Shown here: positions 23,045 through 30,276 of the stretch, piece by piece
Numbering within the stretch: position 1 is the first letter of the stretch
How the letters are laid out: the number at the start of each line of letters is the position of its first letter
Origin: Bacteroidales bacterium UBA6229
GTDB taxonomy: Bacteria > Bacteroidota > Bacteroidia > Bacteroidales > F082
Direction of reading: 5' to 3'
Assembly (NCBI GenBank): GCA_002440975.1
Contig: DJWN01000049.1
Coordinates: 1 to 30,276, forward strand
Length of the DNA stretch: 30,276 bases
The notes under the pieces: generated by a model
Told to the model about the DNA's origin: nothing
Database searches by the model: none
Seen by the model: only the letters and a program-made list of their open reading frames with translations
Made by a program: the position numbers and the translations under genes

Positions 23045-24295
23045 ATGGCAATACTAAAAGCTTTCAGAGGCTGGCGACCCCCGGCAAATCTTGTAAAAGA
23101 ACTGGCATCGCGCCCTTATGATGTTTTAAACTCAGAAGAAGCACGCCAGGAAGCATCAGGCAATCCTTATAGCCTGCTTCATATCATCAAACCAGAAATT
23201 GATCTTCCGGAAGATATAGACCATTACGATGCAGCTGTATATAACAAAGCAGCAGAAAACTTTAAGCTTTTCCGTGATAAAAAATGGCTCGTGCAGGATG
23301 ATAAGCCAAGCCTGTATATCTATGCCCAAACCATGAATGGCAAAACACAATATGGTATCGTTGGCTGTGCCGGCGTTGAAGATTATATGAATAATGTGAT
23401 CAAAAAGCACGAGCTCACAAGGCCTGACAAAGAGGAAGACCGAATGAAACACGTTAGGATAACGAATGCCAATATGGAACCGGTTTTCTTTTCCTACCCT
23501 GCCAAAAAAGAAATCGATGAAATCATCGAAAAGTTTGTAAAGGAAAACAAAGCCGTGTATGATTTTACAGCTGATGATGGATTCGGACATCATTTTTGGG
23601 TGATCGATCAGGAAGAAATTATCAACAGGCTGGTTCAATTGTTTGAACAACTCCCTGCCACCTATGTTGCTGATGGTCACCATCGTACAGCAGCTGCAGC
23701 CCTGGTTGGAAACGAAAAGAAAGAACAAAATCCAAAACATACCGGCAAAGAAGAATATAACTTTTTCCTTGCCGTGCATTTTCCGGATAACCAACTTACT
23801 ATCATCGATTATAATCGGGTGGTCAAAGACCTGAATGGCTTAAGCAAGGAAGAATTCTTAGCCAGACTCGAAAAGGGTTTTGAAGTGGTGAAGAAAGGAA
23901 AAGAGCTGTATAAGCCTTCGCGTCTGCACGAATTTTCGATGTATCTGGATGGTGAATGGTATGCGCTTACAGCCAAAAGACATACCTACGACGACAATGA
24001 CCCGATTGGTGTGCTTGACGTAACTATCCTGACCCAAGAAGTTTTAAGTCCGATACTTGACATCCAGGATTTAAGAAGATCAAACAGGATTGACTTTGTT
24101 GGCGGAATCCGTGGACTTGGCGAACTGAGCAAAAGAGTTGACAGTGGCGAAATGGCTGTGGCCTTTGCGCTGTATCCGGTAAGCATGAAACAGCTGATCA
24201 ATATTGCTGATTCAGGCAACATCATGCCTCCCAAAACTACCTGGTTCGAGCCAAAGCTCCGCTCAGGACTCGTTGTGCATAGCCTGGAGGATTAA
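23045..24295 (+). CDS. DUF1015 family protein
   Basis: A 416-residue soluble protein of DUF1015, a family widespread in Bacteroidota and Bacillota without a proven activity. Conserved stretches visible are FRGWRPPANLVKELASRPYD near the start, NPYSLLHIIKPEI, YVADGHHRTAAAALV in the middle and DFVGGIRGLGELSKRV near the end. The DGHHR motif suggests a metal- or phosphate-binding site, but this is inference. In many Bacteroidota I recall DUF1015 next to serC and serA, so it may have a role linked to serine metabolism. Length is normal (about 410-420). Confidence 0.9.
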   Translation: MAILKAFRGWRPPANLVKELASRPYDVLNSEEARQEASGNPYSLLHIIKPEIDLPEDIDHYDAAVYNKAAENFKLFRDKKWLVQDDKPSLYIYAQTMNGKTQYGIVGCAGVEDYMNNVIKKHELTRPDKEEDRMKHVRITNANMEPVFFSYPAKKEIDEIIEKFVKENKAVYDFTADDGFGHHFWVIDQEEIINRLVQLFEQLPATYVADGHHRTAAAALVGNEKKEQNPKHTGKEEYNFFLAVHFPDNQLTIIDYNRVVKDLNGLSKEEFLARLEKGFEVVKKGKELYKPSRLHEFSMYLDGEWYALTAKRHTYDDNDPIGVLDVTILTQEVLSPILDIQDLRRSNRIDFVGGIRGLGELSKRVDSGEMAVAFALYPVSMKQLINIADSGNIMPPKTTWFEPKLRSGLVVHSLED

Positions 24296-24308
24296 AATCA
24301 TATTACTT

Positions 24309-24485
24309 ATGGAAACGAAAACAATCGTACTCGAAACCCTGAAACAAGCTGACAAACCGCTGAAGTCAGGAGATATTGCAGCACTGGCGCACATTGATAA
24401 AAAATTGGTTGACAAAACAATAAAAACATTAAAGGATGAAGGTCTGATTCATTCACCTAAACGATGTTTTTATGCACCAAAATAA
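24309..24485 (+). CDS. 58-residue winged-helix-like small protein
   Basis: A short protein from the ATG at 24309; an open frame continues upstream, but only as antisense-quality sequence inside the DUF1015 gene. It reads as a minimal winged helix: helix 1 (VLETLKQADKP), LKSGDIAALAHIDKKLVDKT as a helix-turn-helix, and LKDEGLIHSPKRCFYAPK as the wing. Similar mini-proteins ending in SPKRCxY are common in anaerobic bacteria and archaea and are often annotated as transcriptional regulators. DNA binding is unproven. It starts 13 nt after the DUF1015 stop and is probably co-transcribed with it. A strong hairpin follows. Confidence 0.7.
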   Translation: METKTIVLETLKQADKPLKSGDIAALAHIDKKLVDKTIKTLKDEGLIHSPKRCFYAPK

Positions 24486-24497
24486 TCTCAAATAATT

Positions 24498-24530
24498 GCT
24501 GAGGTGTTCTTTTAGGACACCTCAGCTTGT
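24498..24530 (+). terminator. Hairpin terminator after the mini winged-helix gene
   Basis: GCTGAGGTGT (24498-24507) and ACACCTCAGC (24517-24526) are perfect 10-bp arms around a 9-nt loop. The T tract after it is weak (TTGT), so termination may be incomplete. It ends about 12 nt before the xerD ATG. Confidence 0.6.
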
Positions 24531-24541
24531 ATAAATAAGCT

Positions 24542-25444
24542 ATGGGAGCTATTGATAAAGCACTAATACATGCCTATGAAGAACATATTCGCCTTGAGCT
24601 GGCTCTGTCAGAAAACAGCATCAAGGCATATTTGCATGATATCAAGTTGTTTATGGATTTTAAAAGCCTGAATCATCCCGGATTAAGTCTTGATAATATC
24701 GACCGGACCCTGCTAACACATTTTGTTGAAGAGCTATCAAAGCTGGGATTTACTGCCACCTCACAATCACGCATTTTATCAGGCCTGCGTTCCTTTTATC
24801 GCTTTCTGGAAGAAGATGAACTGATCACAGGCAATCCGACCCAACTGATCGAAATGCCCCAAATTGGCCGAAAGCTTCCCGAAGTACTCACCTACGAAGA
24901 AATAGTTCGTATGTTGCATCACATAGACCTGAGCGATTTTCACGGACATCGTAACAAATGTATGATTGAGTTGCTTTATGCCTGCGGTCTGAGGGTTTCG
25001 GAACTGGTAAATATGCGTATTAATCAGGTTTACGATAAAGATGAGTTTATACGCGTTAACGGCAAGGGTAACAAAGAACGTTTGATTCCGGTAGGAAAAA
25101 ACACATTGAAAAACCTTAAAATGTATCTCACAAATGTTCGGGTACTTTACAACAGCAGAAACGATTTCTTATTTGTAAACAGATTTGGAGGTCAGTTAAG
25201 CAGGCAAAGTCTTCACAAAATGGTAAGAGAACTGGCCGAAAAAGCCGGCATCCAAAAGAGTATCAGTCCGCACACATTCAGGCATTCCTTTGCCACACAT
25301 TTGCTCGAGGGAGGTGCCGACCTGAGAGCCGTGCAGCAGATGCTAGGTCATTCAAGTATAAGTACCACAGAGGTTTACACCCATATTAACCGAGAATATT
25401 TACGTGAGACAATTATCAGCTTCCATCCTCGCTCGCGCAACTAA
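24542..25444 (+). CDS. xerD: Site-specific tyrosine recombinase XerD
   Basis: A 300-residue tyrosine recombinase that, with XerC, resolves chromosome dimers at dif. The N-terminal SAM-like core-binding domain (about 1-100) precedes the catalytic domain. Catalytic residues are all present: Arg151 (YACGLRVSELV), Lys175 (NGKGNKERLIPV), His244 and Arg247 (SPHTFRHSFATHLLEGGADL), His270 (MLGHSSISTTEVYTH) and the nucleophile Tyr279. The typical XerD-like length and lack of a neighbouring mobile element argue for the housekeeping enzyme rather than a phage integrase; XerC versus XerD was judged by overall similarity only. Its stop overlaps the stop of the convergent gene by four bases. Confidence 0.92.
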   Translation: MGAIDKALIHAYEEHIRLELALSENSIKAYLHDIKLFMDFKSLNHPGLSLDNIDRTLLTHFVEELSKLGFTATSQSRILSGLRSFYRFLEEDELITGNPTQLIEMPQIGRKLPEVLTYEEIVRMLHHIDLSDFHGHRNKCMIELLYACGLRVSELVNMRINQVYDKDEFIRVNGKGNKERLIPVGKNTLKNLKMYLTNVRVLYNSRNDFLFVNRFGGQLSRQSLHKMVRELAEKAGIQKSISPHTFRHSFATHLLEGGADLRAVQQMLGHSSISTTEVYTHINREYLRETIISFHPRSRN

Positions 25445-25893
25445 ATATGCAGGATGGCTCCCTGTTCATCCAACAAAACACCCCAGCTCACGGCAAGCAG
25501 CCGATCCTTGTAGAAACTAAAATCAATCATAGCTAAGTCGTATGTTATCAATTCGTTGCCCTCATCGTGATCCACATCATATTCTTCGAAACCATTTGAA
25601 GCCATCAAATCAATAATTGCTGATTTGTTAAGCAAAAAAACCTGCTTGCCAAAAAGCAATGCCTCTGGATCGCGGGTTTCGATATAAGCCAAAACAGAAG
25701 TGCCATAACCTTCAAAAAACAAAACCATTTCAGGATGATTATAACTAAGCACCATCGAACCCGGCTCAGCACCATCAATCTGATCCATTTGATCCGCTTC
25801 GCCAGTTTTTTGGATTGTCAGGTCGATACTTTCTCCAAAAAGAAGCTCTCCATAGCCTTTAAGAGGTAGTATGTCAGTTGGTTTGTATTTCAT
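25441..25893 (-). CDS. Hypothetical protein, 150 residues
   Basis: I do not recognise the family. The protein is acidic (DVDHDEGNELITYD), with no signal peptide or membrane helix. The N-terminus KPTDILPLKGYGELLFGESI, followed by DLTI, and the repeated short hydrophobic strands (MVLSYNHPEMVLFFEGYGTS, AMIDFSFYKDRLLAVSW) suggest an all-beta or alpha/beta fold. This resembles proteins in which a short hydrophobic beta repeat is followed by 'aGvsWGvL'. It is convergent with xerD, with stop codons overlapping, and lies 59 nt after the start-distal end of the permease gene on the same strand. Confidence 0.75.
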   Translation of the reverse strand: MKYKPTDILPLKGYGELLFGESIDLTIQKTGEADQMDQIDGAEPGSMVLSYNHPEMVLFFEGYGTSVLAYIETRDPEALLFGKQVFLLNKSAIIDLMASNGFEEYDVDHDEGNELITYDLAMIDFSFYKDRLLAVSWGVLLDEQGAILHI

Positions 25894-25952
25894 AACAGAA
25901 TAAATTAGGCTCTGAAATTAAACATTCCAGCTTCAAAACGCAAGTTTTTTAA

Positions 25953-27176
25953 TCAGGAAAAACGAATTGCCTTCGCGGGTTTTATCCTGTCGATGATCAA
26001 AGACGGAATCAACAGCATCAAAAACCAAACGATTGCTACCCCAAAATTGATGAGCAGAACAGGCCCCAAGCCAATTGCTACGGGCACATGATCAATATAA
26101 TAGGATTCAGCCGGAAGACTTAAGAATTTCGTTTTTGATTGCAGGATAATAAAGCCCAAACCAAGCAGATTGCCTGCTATTAAACCATAAAGCAACAATT
26201 TGAAAGAATAAAATAAAAACAAATTCCTGATTTGATCCCGGTTGGCTCCCAAGGCTTTTAACATGCCAATCATCGCAGTTCTTTCGATCACCATCATCAG
26301 CAACATACTGATAATAGTGATCCCCGAAACGAGTGTCATCAGCAAGATGATGATCACCACATTCATATCCTGCAAATTGAGCCAGTCGAAAATATGCGGG
26401 TATAAAACCCTTGCCGTTGTAGCTGTTAGATCAATGGGCAGGCTGAAATAAATGGCATCAAAAACATCATCAGGATTGATTTTGGGATCCAAAAAAACTT
26501 CAAGCAAAGCTGTTTGATTGTCCTTCCATCCATTGAGGCGTCTGATGTGGTTAAGATCAGCCAAAACGAAGCGTTCATCAAACTCAACAAGTCCGGTTTC
26601 ATAAATCCCCGAAACAACAAACTTCCTGCCCCTTGGCCTGTCCTTATCATCAATAAACCAAATCCTGAGATCATCCCCGGGCTTCAGATTCAGCTTTGTT
26701 GAAAGCTTCATCGAAATCAAAACATCATTGGAAGTAGTTTCTCTTTCCAACACGGGAAGCGCACCTTGTTTTAAAGCCGCTCCAAAATAACTCCAATCAA
26801 AGTTTTCGTCAACCCCTTTTACAACAATCCCCTGTATCTGATCATCCGTTTTTATGATGCCGGCCTTTTCGGCAACTGACTGGATATGAACGACCCCGCC
26901 AACAGAATAGATCATTTGTTCCAGGCTATCGTCCAAAATAAAAGGGCTTTGTTGTAAGGACTCATTCCGGTCGAGCGGGCTGATTTGCAAAGGCGCAACA
27001 AAACCCAGTACTTTATCTGATATCTGCTGTTTGAAACCAATCACAATGGCCACCGAAACAAGCATCACAGCCACCGACAATGCCACACTGAGCAAGGTGA
27101 TGCGCATCACCAGTGTTGATACTTTATCTGGTGATAACGAAAAAATCCGGTTTCCAAGAAAAGCTTCCAGTCTCAT
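25953..27176 (-). CDS. FtsX-like ABC transporter permease (LolC/LolE-like)
   Basis: A 407-residue inner-membrane protein with four membrane helices: one near the N-terminus (about 24-48) and three in the last 140 residues. Between them is a large periplasmic domain of the MacB type (about 50-270). Features such as IGMLKALGANRDQIRNLFLF match the coupling segment of FtsX/LolC/LolE permeases, and the overall plan matches lipoprotein-releasing permeases. The partner ATPase (LolD-like) is not adjacent. It is divergent from namZ across 102 bp; a TATATTTG at 27184-27191 could be its -7 box, with an almost leaderless mRNA. The substrate is not certain. Confidence 0.88.
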   Translation of the reverse strand: MRLEAFLGNRIFSLSPDKVSTLVMRITLLSVALSVAVMLVSVAIVIGFKQQISDKVLGFVAPLQISPLDRNESLQQSPFILDDSLEQMIYSVGGVVHIQSVAEKAGIIKTDDQIQGIVVKGVDENFDWSYFGAALKQGALPVLERETTSNDVLISMKLSTKLNLKPGDDLRIWFIDDKDRPRGRKFVVSGIYETGLVEFDERFVLADLNHIRRLNGWKDNQTALLEVFLDPKINPDDVFDAIYFSLPIDLTATTARVLYPHIFDWLNLQDMNVVIIILLMTLVSGITIISMLLMMVIERTAMIGMLKALGANRDQIRNLFLFYSFKLLLYGLIAGNLLGLGFIILQSKTKFLSLPAESYYIDHVPVAIGLGPVLLINFGVAIVWFLMLLIPSLIIDRIKPAKAIRFS

Positions 27177-27245
27177 GATCCATCAAATATATCAAATTTT
27201 CAAGCCAAAGCCCTTCTGAAAAAACCTCAGCTAAAGCAAAAACAG

Positions 27246-27253
27246 TAACTTTG
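27246..27253 (+). promoter_or_regulatory. -7 box upstream of namZ
   Basis: TAACTTTG matches TAnnTTTG and ends 25 nt before the ATG at 27279. No -33 TTG is at the standard distance. Confidence 0.5.
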
Positions 27254-27278
27254 ACAAAAGTAAACATTGAACGCAAAC

Positions 27279-28481
27279 ATGAAAGCAGCGATTTTTAAAA
27301 TATTTCCCTTTATCCTTTGTTTTGTGCTCTCTTGTTCCATCCATGCCCAAGAAATCATCATGAAAGAAGTTGGACAAACTTTACCGGGTGCAAGTCAGAC
27401 AGAAGCCTATCTATCGTTAATCCAAAACAAAACTGTGGGAGTAGTTGCCAACCAAACCAGCCTGATCGGCACAACACATCTGGTTGACAGCCTATTGAAT
27501 CTTGGCATCAAGGTTCAGTGCATCTTCACGCCTGAGCATGGATTCAGAGGCGAGGCCGATGCCGGTGCACACATCATTGGCGGCAAAGACAGCCGGACAG
27601 GGATAAACATCATTTCACTTTACGGCAACCATAAAAAACCTTCGAAAGAAGATTTAAGCCAGCTCGAAGTGCTGCTTTTTGACCTACAGGATGTTGGGGT
27701 GAGGTTTTATACTTATATTTCAACGCTTACCTACGTGATGGAAGCCTGTTCCGAACAAAATATTCCGGTGATCGTACTTGACAGGCCCAATCCAAATGGC
27801 TTTTATATTGATGGTCCTGTTTTAGAGAAGGCACATCAATCCTTTGTTGGTATGCACCAGGTTCCGATTGTTTACGGCATGACCATTGGCGAATACGCCA
27901 GGATGGTAAATTGTGAAAAATGGCTAACAAATCAATTGAATTGTGATCTGACCGTCATCCCTTTGAGACATTACGACAGAAATGCTATCGACAAGCTTAC
28001 TGTGAGGCCTTCACCTAACTTACCCAATTATCAGGCAATTTTTTTATTCCCTTCCCTTTGCCTTTTCGAAGGAACAAGCGTGAGTATCGGCAGGGGAACT
28101 GACTTTCCCTTTCAGGTGTATGGTCATCCCAATCTGCCGGAAACCAATTTTAGTTTTATTCCTGAAAGTCGTGCAGGTGCCTCTGCCCCCAAACATCATG
28201 ATACAAAATGCAATGGCTTTGATCTCAGAACCCTGGCCGATCAGCCTGAAATGAAATATGCCAAATTGAATCTGCAATGGCTTATGCAGGCTTATCAATC
28301 GGTAAAACAGGATAAATTTTTCAATTCCTATTTTGAAAAACTTGCCGGAACAAGTGAATTGCGCAGGCAAATCGAAGGTGGCAAATCCGAAGAAGACATC
28401 AGAAAAAGCTGGCAAAACGGCATTGAAGAATTTAGAAAAATCCGGGCAAAATATCTTCTTTATCCTGATTTTGAGGAATAA
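27279..28481 (+). CDS. namZ: Exo-beta-N-acetylmuramidase NamZ (DUF1343, GH171)
   Basis: A 400-residue secreted protein from the ATG at 27279; an upstream TTG at 27267 would add only MNAN before the signal peptide. The signal peptide is residues 1-20 (IFPFILCFVLSCSIHAQ, cleavage after Ala). Family marks of DUF1343 are VGVVANQTSLIGTTHLVDSL, IFTPEHGFRGEADAGAHI, FDLQDVGVRFYTYISTLTYV, LDRPNPNG and PNLPNYQAIFLFPSLCLFEG. Members remove terminal N-acetylmuramic acid from peptidoglycan fragments, so it probably recycles or digests muropeptides in the periplasm. The nearby LolC/E-like permease is divergent. No MurNAc uptake gene is adjacent. Confidence 0.92.
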   Translation: MKAAIFKIFPFILCFVLSCSIHAQEIIMKEVGQTLPGASQTEAYLSLIQNKTVGVVANQTSLIGTTHLVDSLLNLGIKVQCIFTPEHGFRGEADAGAHIIGGKDSRTGINIISLYGNHKKPSKEDLSQLEVLLFDLQDVGVRFYTYISTLTYVMEACSEQNIPVIVLDRPNPNGFYIDGPVLEKAHQSFVGMHQVPIVYGMTIGEYARMVNCEKWLTNQLNCDLTVIPLRHYDRNAIDKLTVRPSPNLPNYQAIFLFPSLCLFEGTSVSIGRGTDFPFQVYGHPNLPETNFSFIPESRAGASAPKHHDTKCNGFDLRTLADQPEMKYAKLNLQWLMQAYQSVKQDKFFNSYFEKLAGTSELRRQIEGGKSEEDIRKSWQNGIEEFRKIRAKYLLYPDFEE

Positions 28482-28498
28482 GTTTTAAAAGCGGAATA

Positions 28499-28834
28499 TC
28501 AACCCTGGGTGAAAATATTCTTAAAAACCTCGGGTGCCAGCGGGAGGATTTTACCGTCAGTCTGAGCTTCGATGCCCAATTGGATTTCATCTGACTGTAA
28601 TTCGTCGCACCAATTGATCATTTCGGCTAACGACATAGCAGCCATAGTGTAGCCCGCCCAAAGGTCAACGGCATTCTCCAGTGCGGTTTTTTCGTCTGAC
28701 CAAATCGGAAGAAAGGTCTTGCCATTTTCATCTTCGAGCATGGCAAACAAGCCATCGCTGGCCTGCAATAAGTAGATCGCCTTTGAGTTTTGAACCGTTG
28801 AAATAAACTGTTTGAATCGTTGTTCGTCAGTCAT
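28499..28834 (-). CDS. DUF2750 family protein
   Basis: A 111-residue protein from the ATG at 28834; an open frame continues upstream to 28969, but that part (cysteine- and arginine-rich, with a TTTG-like sequence) does not look like protein. The pattern MTDEQRFKQFISTVQNSKAI, LLQASDGLFAML, PIWSDEKTALEN and SLAEMINWCDELQSDEIQLG fits DUF2750, a small family often encoded as a stand-alone or immunity-like gene. The function is unknown. It is convergent with namZ, with 17 nt between stop codons. Confidence 0.75.
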   Translation of the reverse strand: MTDEQRFKQFISTVQNSKAIYLLQASDGLFAMLEDENGKTFLPIWSDEKTALENAVDLWAGYTMAAMSLAEMINWCDELQSDEIQLGIEAQTDGKILPLAPEVFKNIFTQG

Positions 28835-29022
28835 AGCCTTGCAATTTGAGGTAAAGGTAAAATTTTTATTTGAAAGCGGTTTCAAAAGATTTGCCAACAG
28901 TCTGTTTCGCACTGTTCGATCAAATACAATTCTATTTCGCCTAAAGCATTTCTGCCGGAAGAAAGACAAAAAGTCATCCCCATGATTTAAGTAAATTCAC
29001 TAAAGCTACGGGCTACTTTATC

Positions 29023-29468
29023 TATACAGCATTGTTTTAGTAAATGCAAAAGAAATTTCACATTGAATTTGAATGAAATCATAATTTCCGCTGGTGCTTA
29101 TCGGTTATCCGGGATTGGTATCCGTACAATTTCTTTTTACTATCATGCTTTTAGCCCATGTTTCAAAAATAATCAATTCTTATCAATGGAATCAATTTTT
29201 ACTGTATAATGTGTGGTGTGTAATTGATATTACGGATACGGATCATTGATTAGCTCAGTATAAGGGAACGGTTTACACATCCGGGCCGGCGCAGGGATAA
29301 TTGATTGCTGCGGATGCGGAGCACATCCGGTTAGCCGGGAGCACCAGCCCGAGCTTGCAAAATGGGTATGAATTTCGACTGGAAAATATATACTTCACTG
29401 CATAATTGTAACCATGAAAATTTCATTTCATTGAATAAAATCACTATTTAAATTAACTTTGCTGTATA
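29023..29468. repeat. Imperfect inverted-repeat pair (possible MITE-like ends or operator copies)
   Basis: Left end TATACAGCA (29023-29031) and right end TGCTGTATA (29460-29468) are exact inverses over 9 bp. The next ~14 bp agree at about 8 positions when aligned inward. No target-site duplication is visible. In AT-rich DNA such a pair can arise by chance, so the call is weak. Confidence 0.3.
29431..29461 (+). promoter_or_regulatory. Promoter of the XRE-hicB-hicA operon
   Basis: TTG (29431-29433) and TAACTTTG (29454-29461) are separated by 20 nt, a textbook Bacteroidota -33/-7 pair. The -7 box abuts CTGTATAATATATGACA, an imperfect palindrome over the predicted start of transcription that could be the operator for the XRE regulator or HicB. 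The start codon follows 20 nt after the box. Confidence 0.7.
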
Positions 29469-29480
29469 ATATATGACAAT

Positions 29481-29852
29481 ATGGTACAGACAGTAGTGCT
29501 AATAGCCAAAAATATTAGGCAATTGAGAGGGCACAAAAGACTATCTCAAAAGGAAGTTTGTGCAGATTCGGGCATTCCTCAAGGACAATACAGCCGTATT
29601 GAAAACGGTAAGGTTGAGCCGTCTATCTCTACTTTGGAGAAACTTGCTTCCGTATTTGATGTGTCTGTTGCAGCGTTTTTTAAGTCGGATGACTTGGAAG
29701 TGGACCTAAACCTAAACTTGCCTTTAACGCAAAAAATAAAAATGATTGATACGCTGGCAAAGGATGAACAACAAGCCCTATCTAAAATGATTGATTTGGC
29801 CTTGGCGAATAAACGTATGAAGGATAATCTACAAACTTTAATCACTCAATAA
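29481..29852 (+). CDS. XRE-family helix-turn-helix regulator
   Basis: A 123-residue protein. Residues about 10-67 are a Cro/C1-type helix-turn-helix: IAKNIRQLRGHKRLSQKEVC, SGIPQGQYSRIENGKVEPSI, STLEKLASVFDVSVAAFF. The C-terminal half is a polar helical region (LPLTQKIKMIDTLAKDEQQA, then LSKMIDLALANK) that probably dimerises. It is the first gene of a three-gene cassette, 4 nt before hicB, and should control that operon from the promoter at 29431-29461. It may supply the DNA binding that the short HicB lacks, or act as an extra antitoxin-like regulator. Assignment to the XRE family is firm; the role is inferred. Confidence 0.9.
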   Translation: MVQTVVLIAKNIRQLRGHKRLSQKEVCADSGIPQGQYSRIENGKVEPSISTLEKLASVFDVSVAAFFKSDDLEVDLNLNLPLTQKIKMIDTLAKDEQQALSKMIDLALANKRMKDNLQTLITQ

Positions 29853-29856
29853 TTTT

Positions 29857-30081
29857 ATGTACACCTACAAAATACATTTACACAAAGAAACTGAAGGTGG
29901 TTTCACGGTTTCTGTTCCTGCATTGCCTGGTTGTATTACATACGGTGAAGATGTGGACCAAGCTATTGCTATGGCAAAAGAAGCCGTTGCACTTTATATT
30001 GAAGAATTGCAGCAAAGAGGCGAATCCATCCCCGATGACAGCAATACTTTGGAATATTCTTTAAACCTTGAATCGATATGA
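29857..30081 (+). CDS. hicB: HicB-family antitoxin, short form without a DNA-binding domain
   Basis: A 74-residue HicB-type protein. It shows the partial RNase H fold of HicB: YTYKIHLHKETEGGFTVSVP, ALPGCITYGEDVDQAIAMAK and AVALYIEELQQRGESIP. HicB neutralises HicA by covering its active site. Longer HicB proteins have a C-terminal ribbon-helix-helix or HTH for autorepression; this one stops at residue 74 and has none. The adjacent XRE gene may fill that role. hicB precedes hicA, the reverse of the Escherichia coli order, and overlaps it by 4 bp (ATGA), indicating translational coupling. Confidence 0.92.
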   Translation: MYTYKIHLHKETEGGFTVSVPALPGCITYGEDVDQAIAMAKEAVALYIEELQQRGESIPDDSNTLEYSLNLESI

Positions 30082-30263
30082 ACCTAAGCCCAAGGTATCT
30101 TATCAAAATTTTAAAACAACACGGCTTTATTTTCAAACGCTCCCAAGGTTCGCACGAACTCTATTACAACCCTGTTACTAACAAAACGGTTATAGTTGCC
30201 GTGCACGGTGGCAAGGATATGAAAAAAGGCACTTTCCTTGCTGTGCTCAAACAGAGAGTATAA
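30078..30263 (+). CDS. hicA: HicA-family mRNA interferase toxin
   Basis: A 61-residue double-stranded RNA-binding-fold toxin. It starts MNLSPRYLIKILKQHGFIFK, followed by RSQGSHELYYNP with the catalytic His26 in the conserved GSH. The C-terminus VIVAVHGGKDMKKGTFLAVL matches the family end (VxHGxKxxKKGTxxxILKQ). HicA cleaves mRNA and tmRNA when free of HicB. Length is normal (about 58-80). The 4-bp overlap with hicB suits a toxin made after its antitoxin. Only 13 bp remain to the window end, so no terminator is visible. Confidence 0.93.
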   Translation: MNLSPRYLIKILKQHGFIFKRSQGSHELYYNPVTNKTVIVAVHGGKDMKKGTFLAVLKQRV

Positions 30264-30276
30264 AATATTTTGTGTA

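Larger units (their letters stand above)
28835..29480. other. 646-bp non-coding region with GC-rich dyad patch and CTGTATA repeats
   Basis: No convincing gene is present. Flanks are AT-rich. The patch about 29276-29360 is far richer in G and C and full of dyads. It holds direct CACATCCGG copies at 29276-29284 and 29322-29330, CGGATG (29311-29316) pairing with CATCCG (29324-29329), CCGG-TTAG-CCGG (29327-29338) and CGGG/CCCG (29336-29351). TATACAGCA at 29023-29031 and TGCTGTATA at 29460-29468 form inverted ends 446 bp apart, and ACTGTATAAT recurs at 29201-29210. GTATCCGTA (29118-29126) and TACGGATAC (29231-29239) are a further inverted pair. The right end carries the toxin-antitoxin promoter. 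Degenerate mobile-element or small-RNA origin is possible. Confidence 0.5.

Noticed and set aside
24204..24308. Extension of the 58-residue winged-helix gene into the DUF1015 gene
   Set aside because: It lies within DUF1015 in another frame; the short form from 24309 is the complete winged-helix unit.
24542..25444. XerD as a phage or transposon integrase marking a mobile island
   Set aside because: Length and motif layout match housekeeping Xer proteins, and neighbours on both sides are chromosomal; no attachment repeat was seen.
28835..28969. N-terminal extension of the DUF2750 protein
   Set aside because: The added 45 residues are Arg/Phe/Cys-rich and unlike the family; DUF2750 proteins begin near the MTDEQRF methionine.
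29246..29290. tRNA-like D-arm (TTAGCTCAGTA) in the intergenic region before the XRE gene
   Set aside because: Only the D-arm resembles a tRNA; no acceptor stem, anticodon arm or T-arm (GGTTCGA) can be paired downstream.

Overview
The window looks like a chromosomal segment of a Bacteroidota organism (class Bacteroidia or a near relative). The evidence is: promoters of the TAnnTTTG type rather than TATAAT; few Shine-Dalgarno sequences; Bacteroidota-typical families (DUF4301, the alternative GlmU family, type-B L31 without cysteines, type IIIK phosphoglycerate dehydrogenase); and AT-rich intergenic DNA. Most of it is core chromosome. The only clearly accessory-looking part is the last ~1.4 kb.

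Layout. Positions 1-23 hold the 5' end of a tRNA-Leu running off the left edge on the minus strand. Then come a DUF4301 gene that resembles a UDP-sugar pyrophosphorylase (139-1695), a convergent sodium/solute symporter, a DUF1858 redox-disulfide protein and pdxH. Positions 4232-9069 carry a membrane-anchored DUF218-DUF1684 fusion followed by a REC-GAF-PAS histidine kinase and a sigma-54 (NtrC-type) response regulator, spaced 4 nt apart. Positions 9122-12306 are the classical translation operon thrS-infC-rpmI-rplT on the minus strand. Two control features are visible in it: infC appears to start at AUA behind a good GGAG, and a nested hairpin sits just upstream of rplT.

Positions 12471-18611 (minus) carry an orphan peptide-binding lipoprotein, a flavodoxin-fold quinone reductase-like protein, Lon protease and an alternative GlmU-like protein. 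L31 type B and a LuxC-type acyl-CoA reductase follow on the same strand, and the reductase is divergent from serC-serA. Those two genes catalyse the first two steps of serine biosynthesis and are followed by a four-helix-bundle protein, a DUF1015 protein and a 58-residue winged-helix-like protein. XerD, an unrecognised 150-residue protein, a LolC/E-like permease, a NamZ (DUF1343) muramidase and a DUF2750 protein follow.

The right end (28835-30263) is a 646-bp non-coding stretch with a GC-rich, dyad-rich patch and three copies of a CTGTATA motif, two of them in inverted orientation. Next comes a compact XRE regulator-hicB-hicA toxin-antitoxin operon with a clear Bacteroidota promoter. No CRISPR array, phage, intact insertion sequence or large novel operon is visible. 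The most informative observations are the infC AUA start, the rplT leader hairpin, the DUF4301 similarity, the DUF218-DUF1684 fusion and the three-gene HicBA cassette with its unusual upstream DNA.
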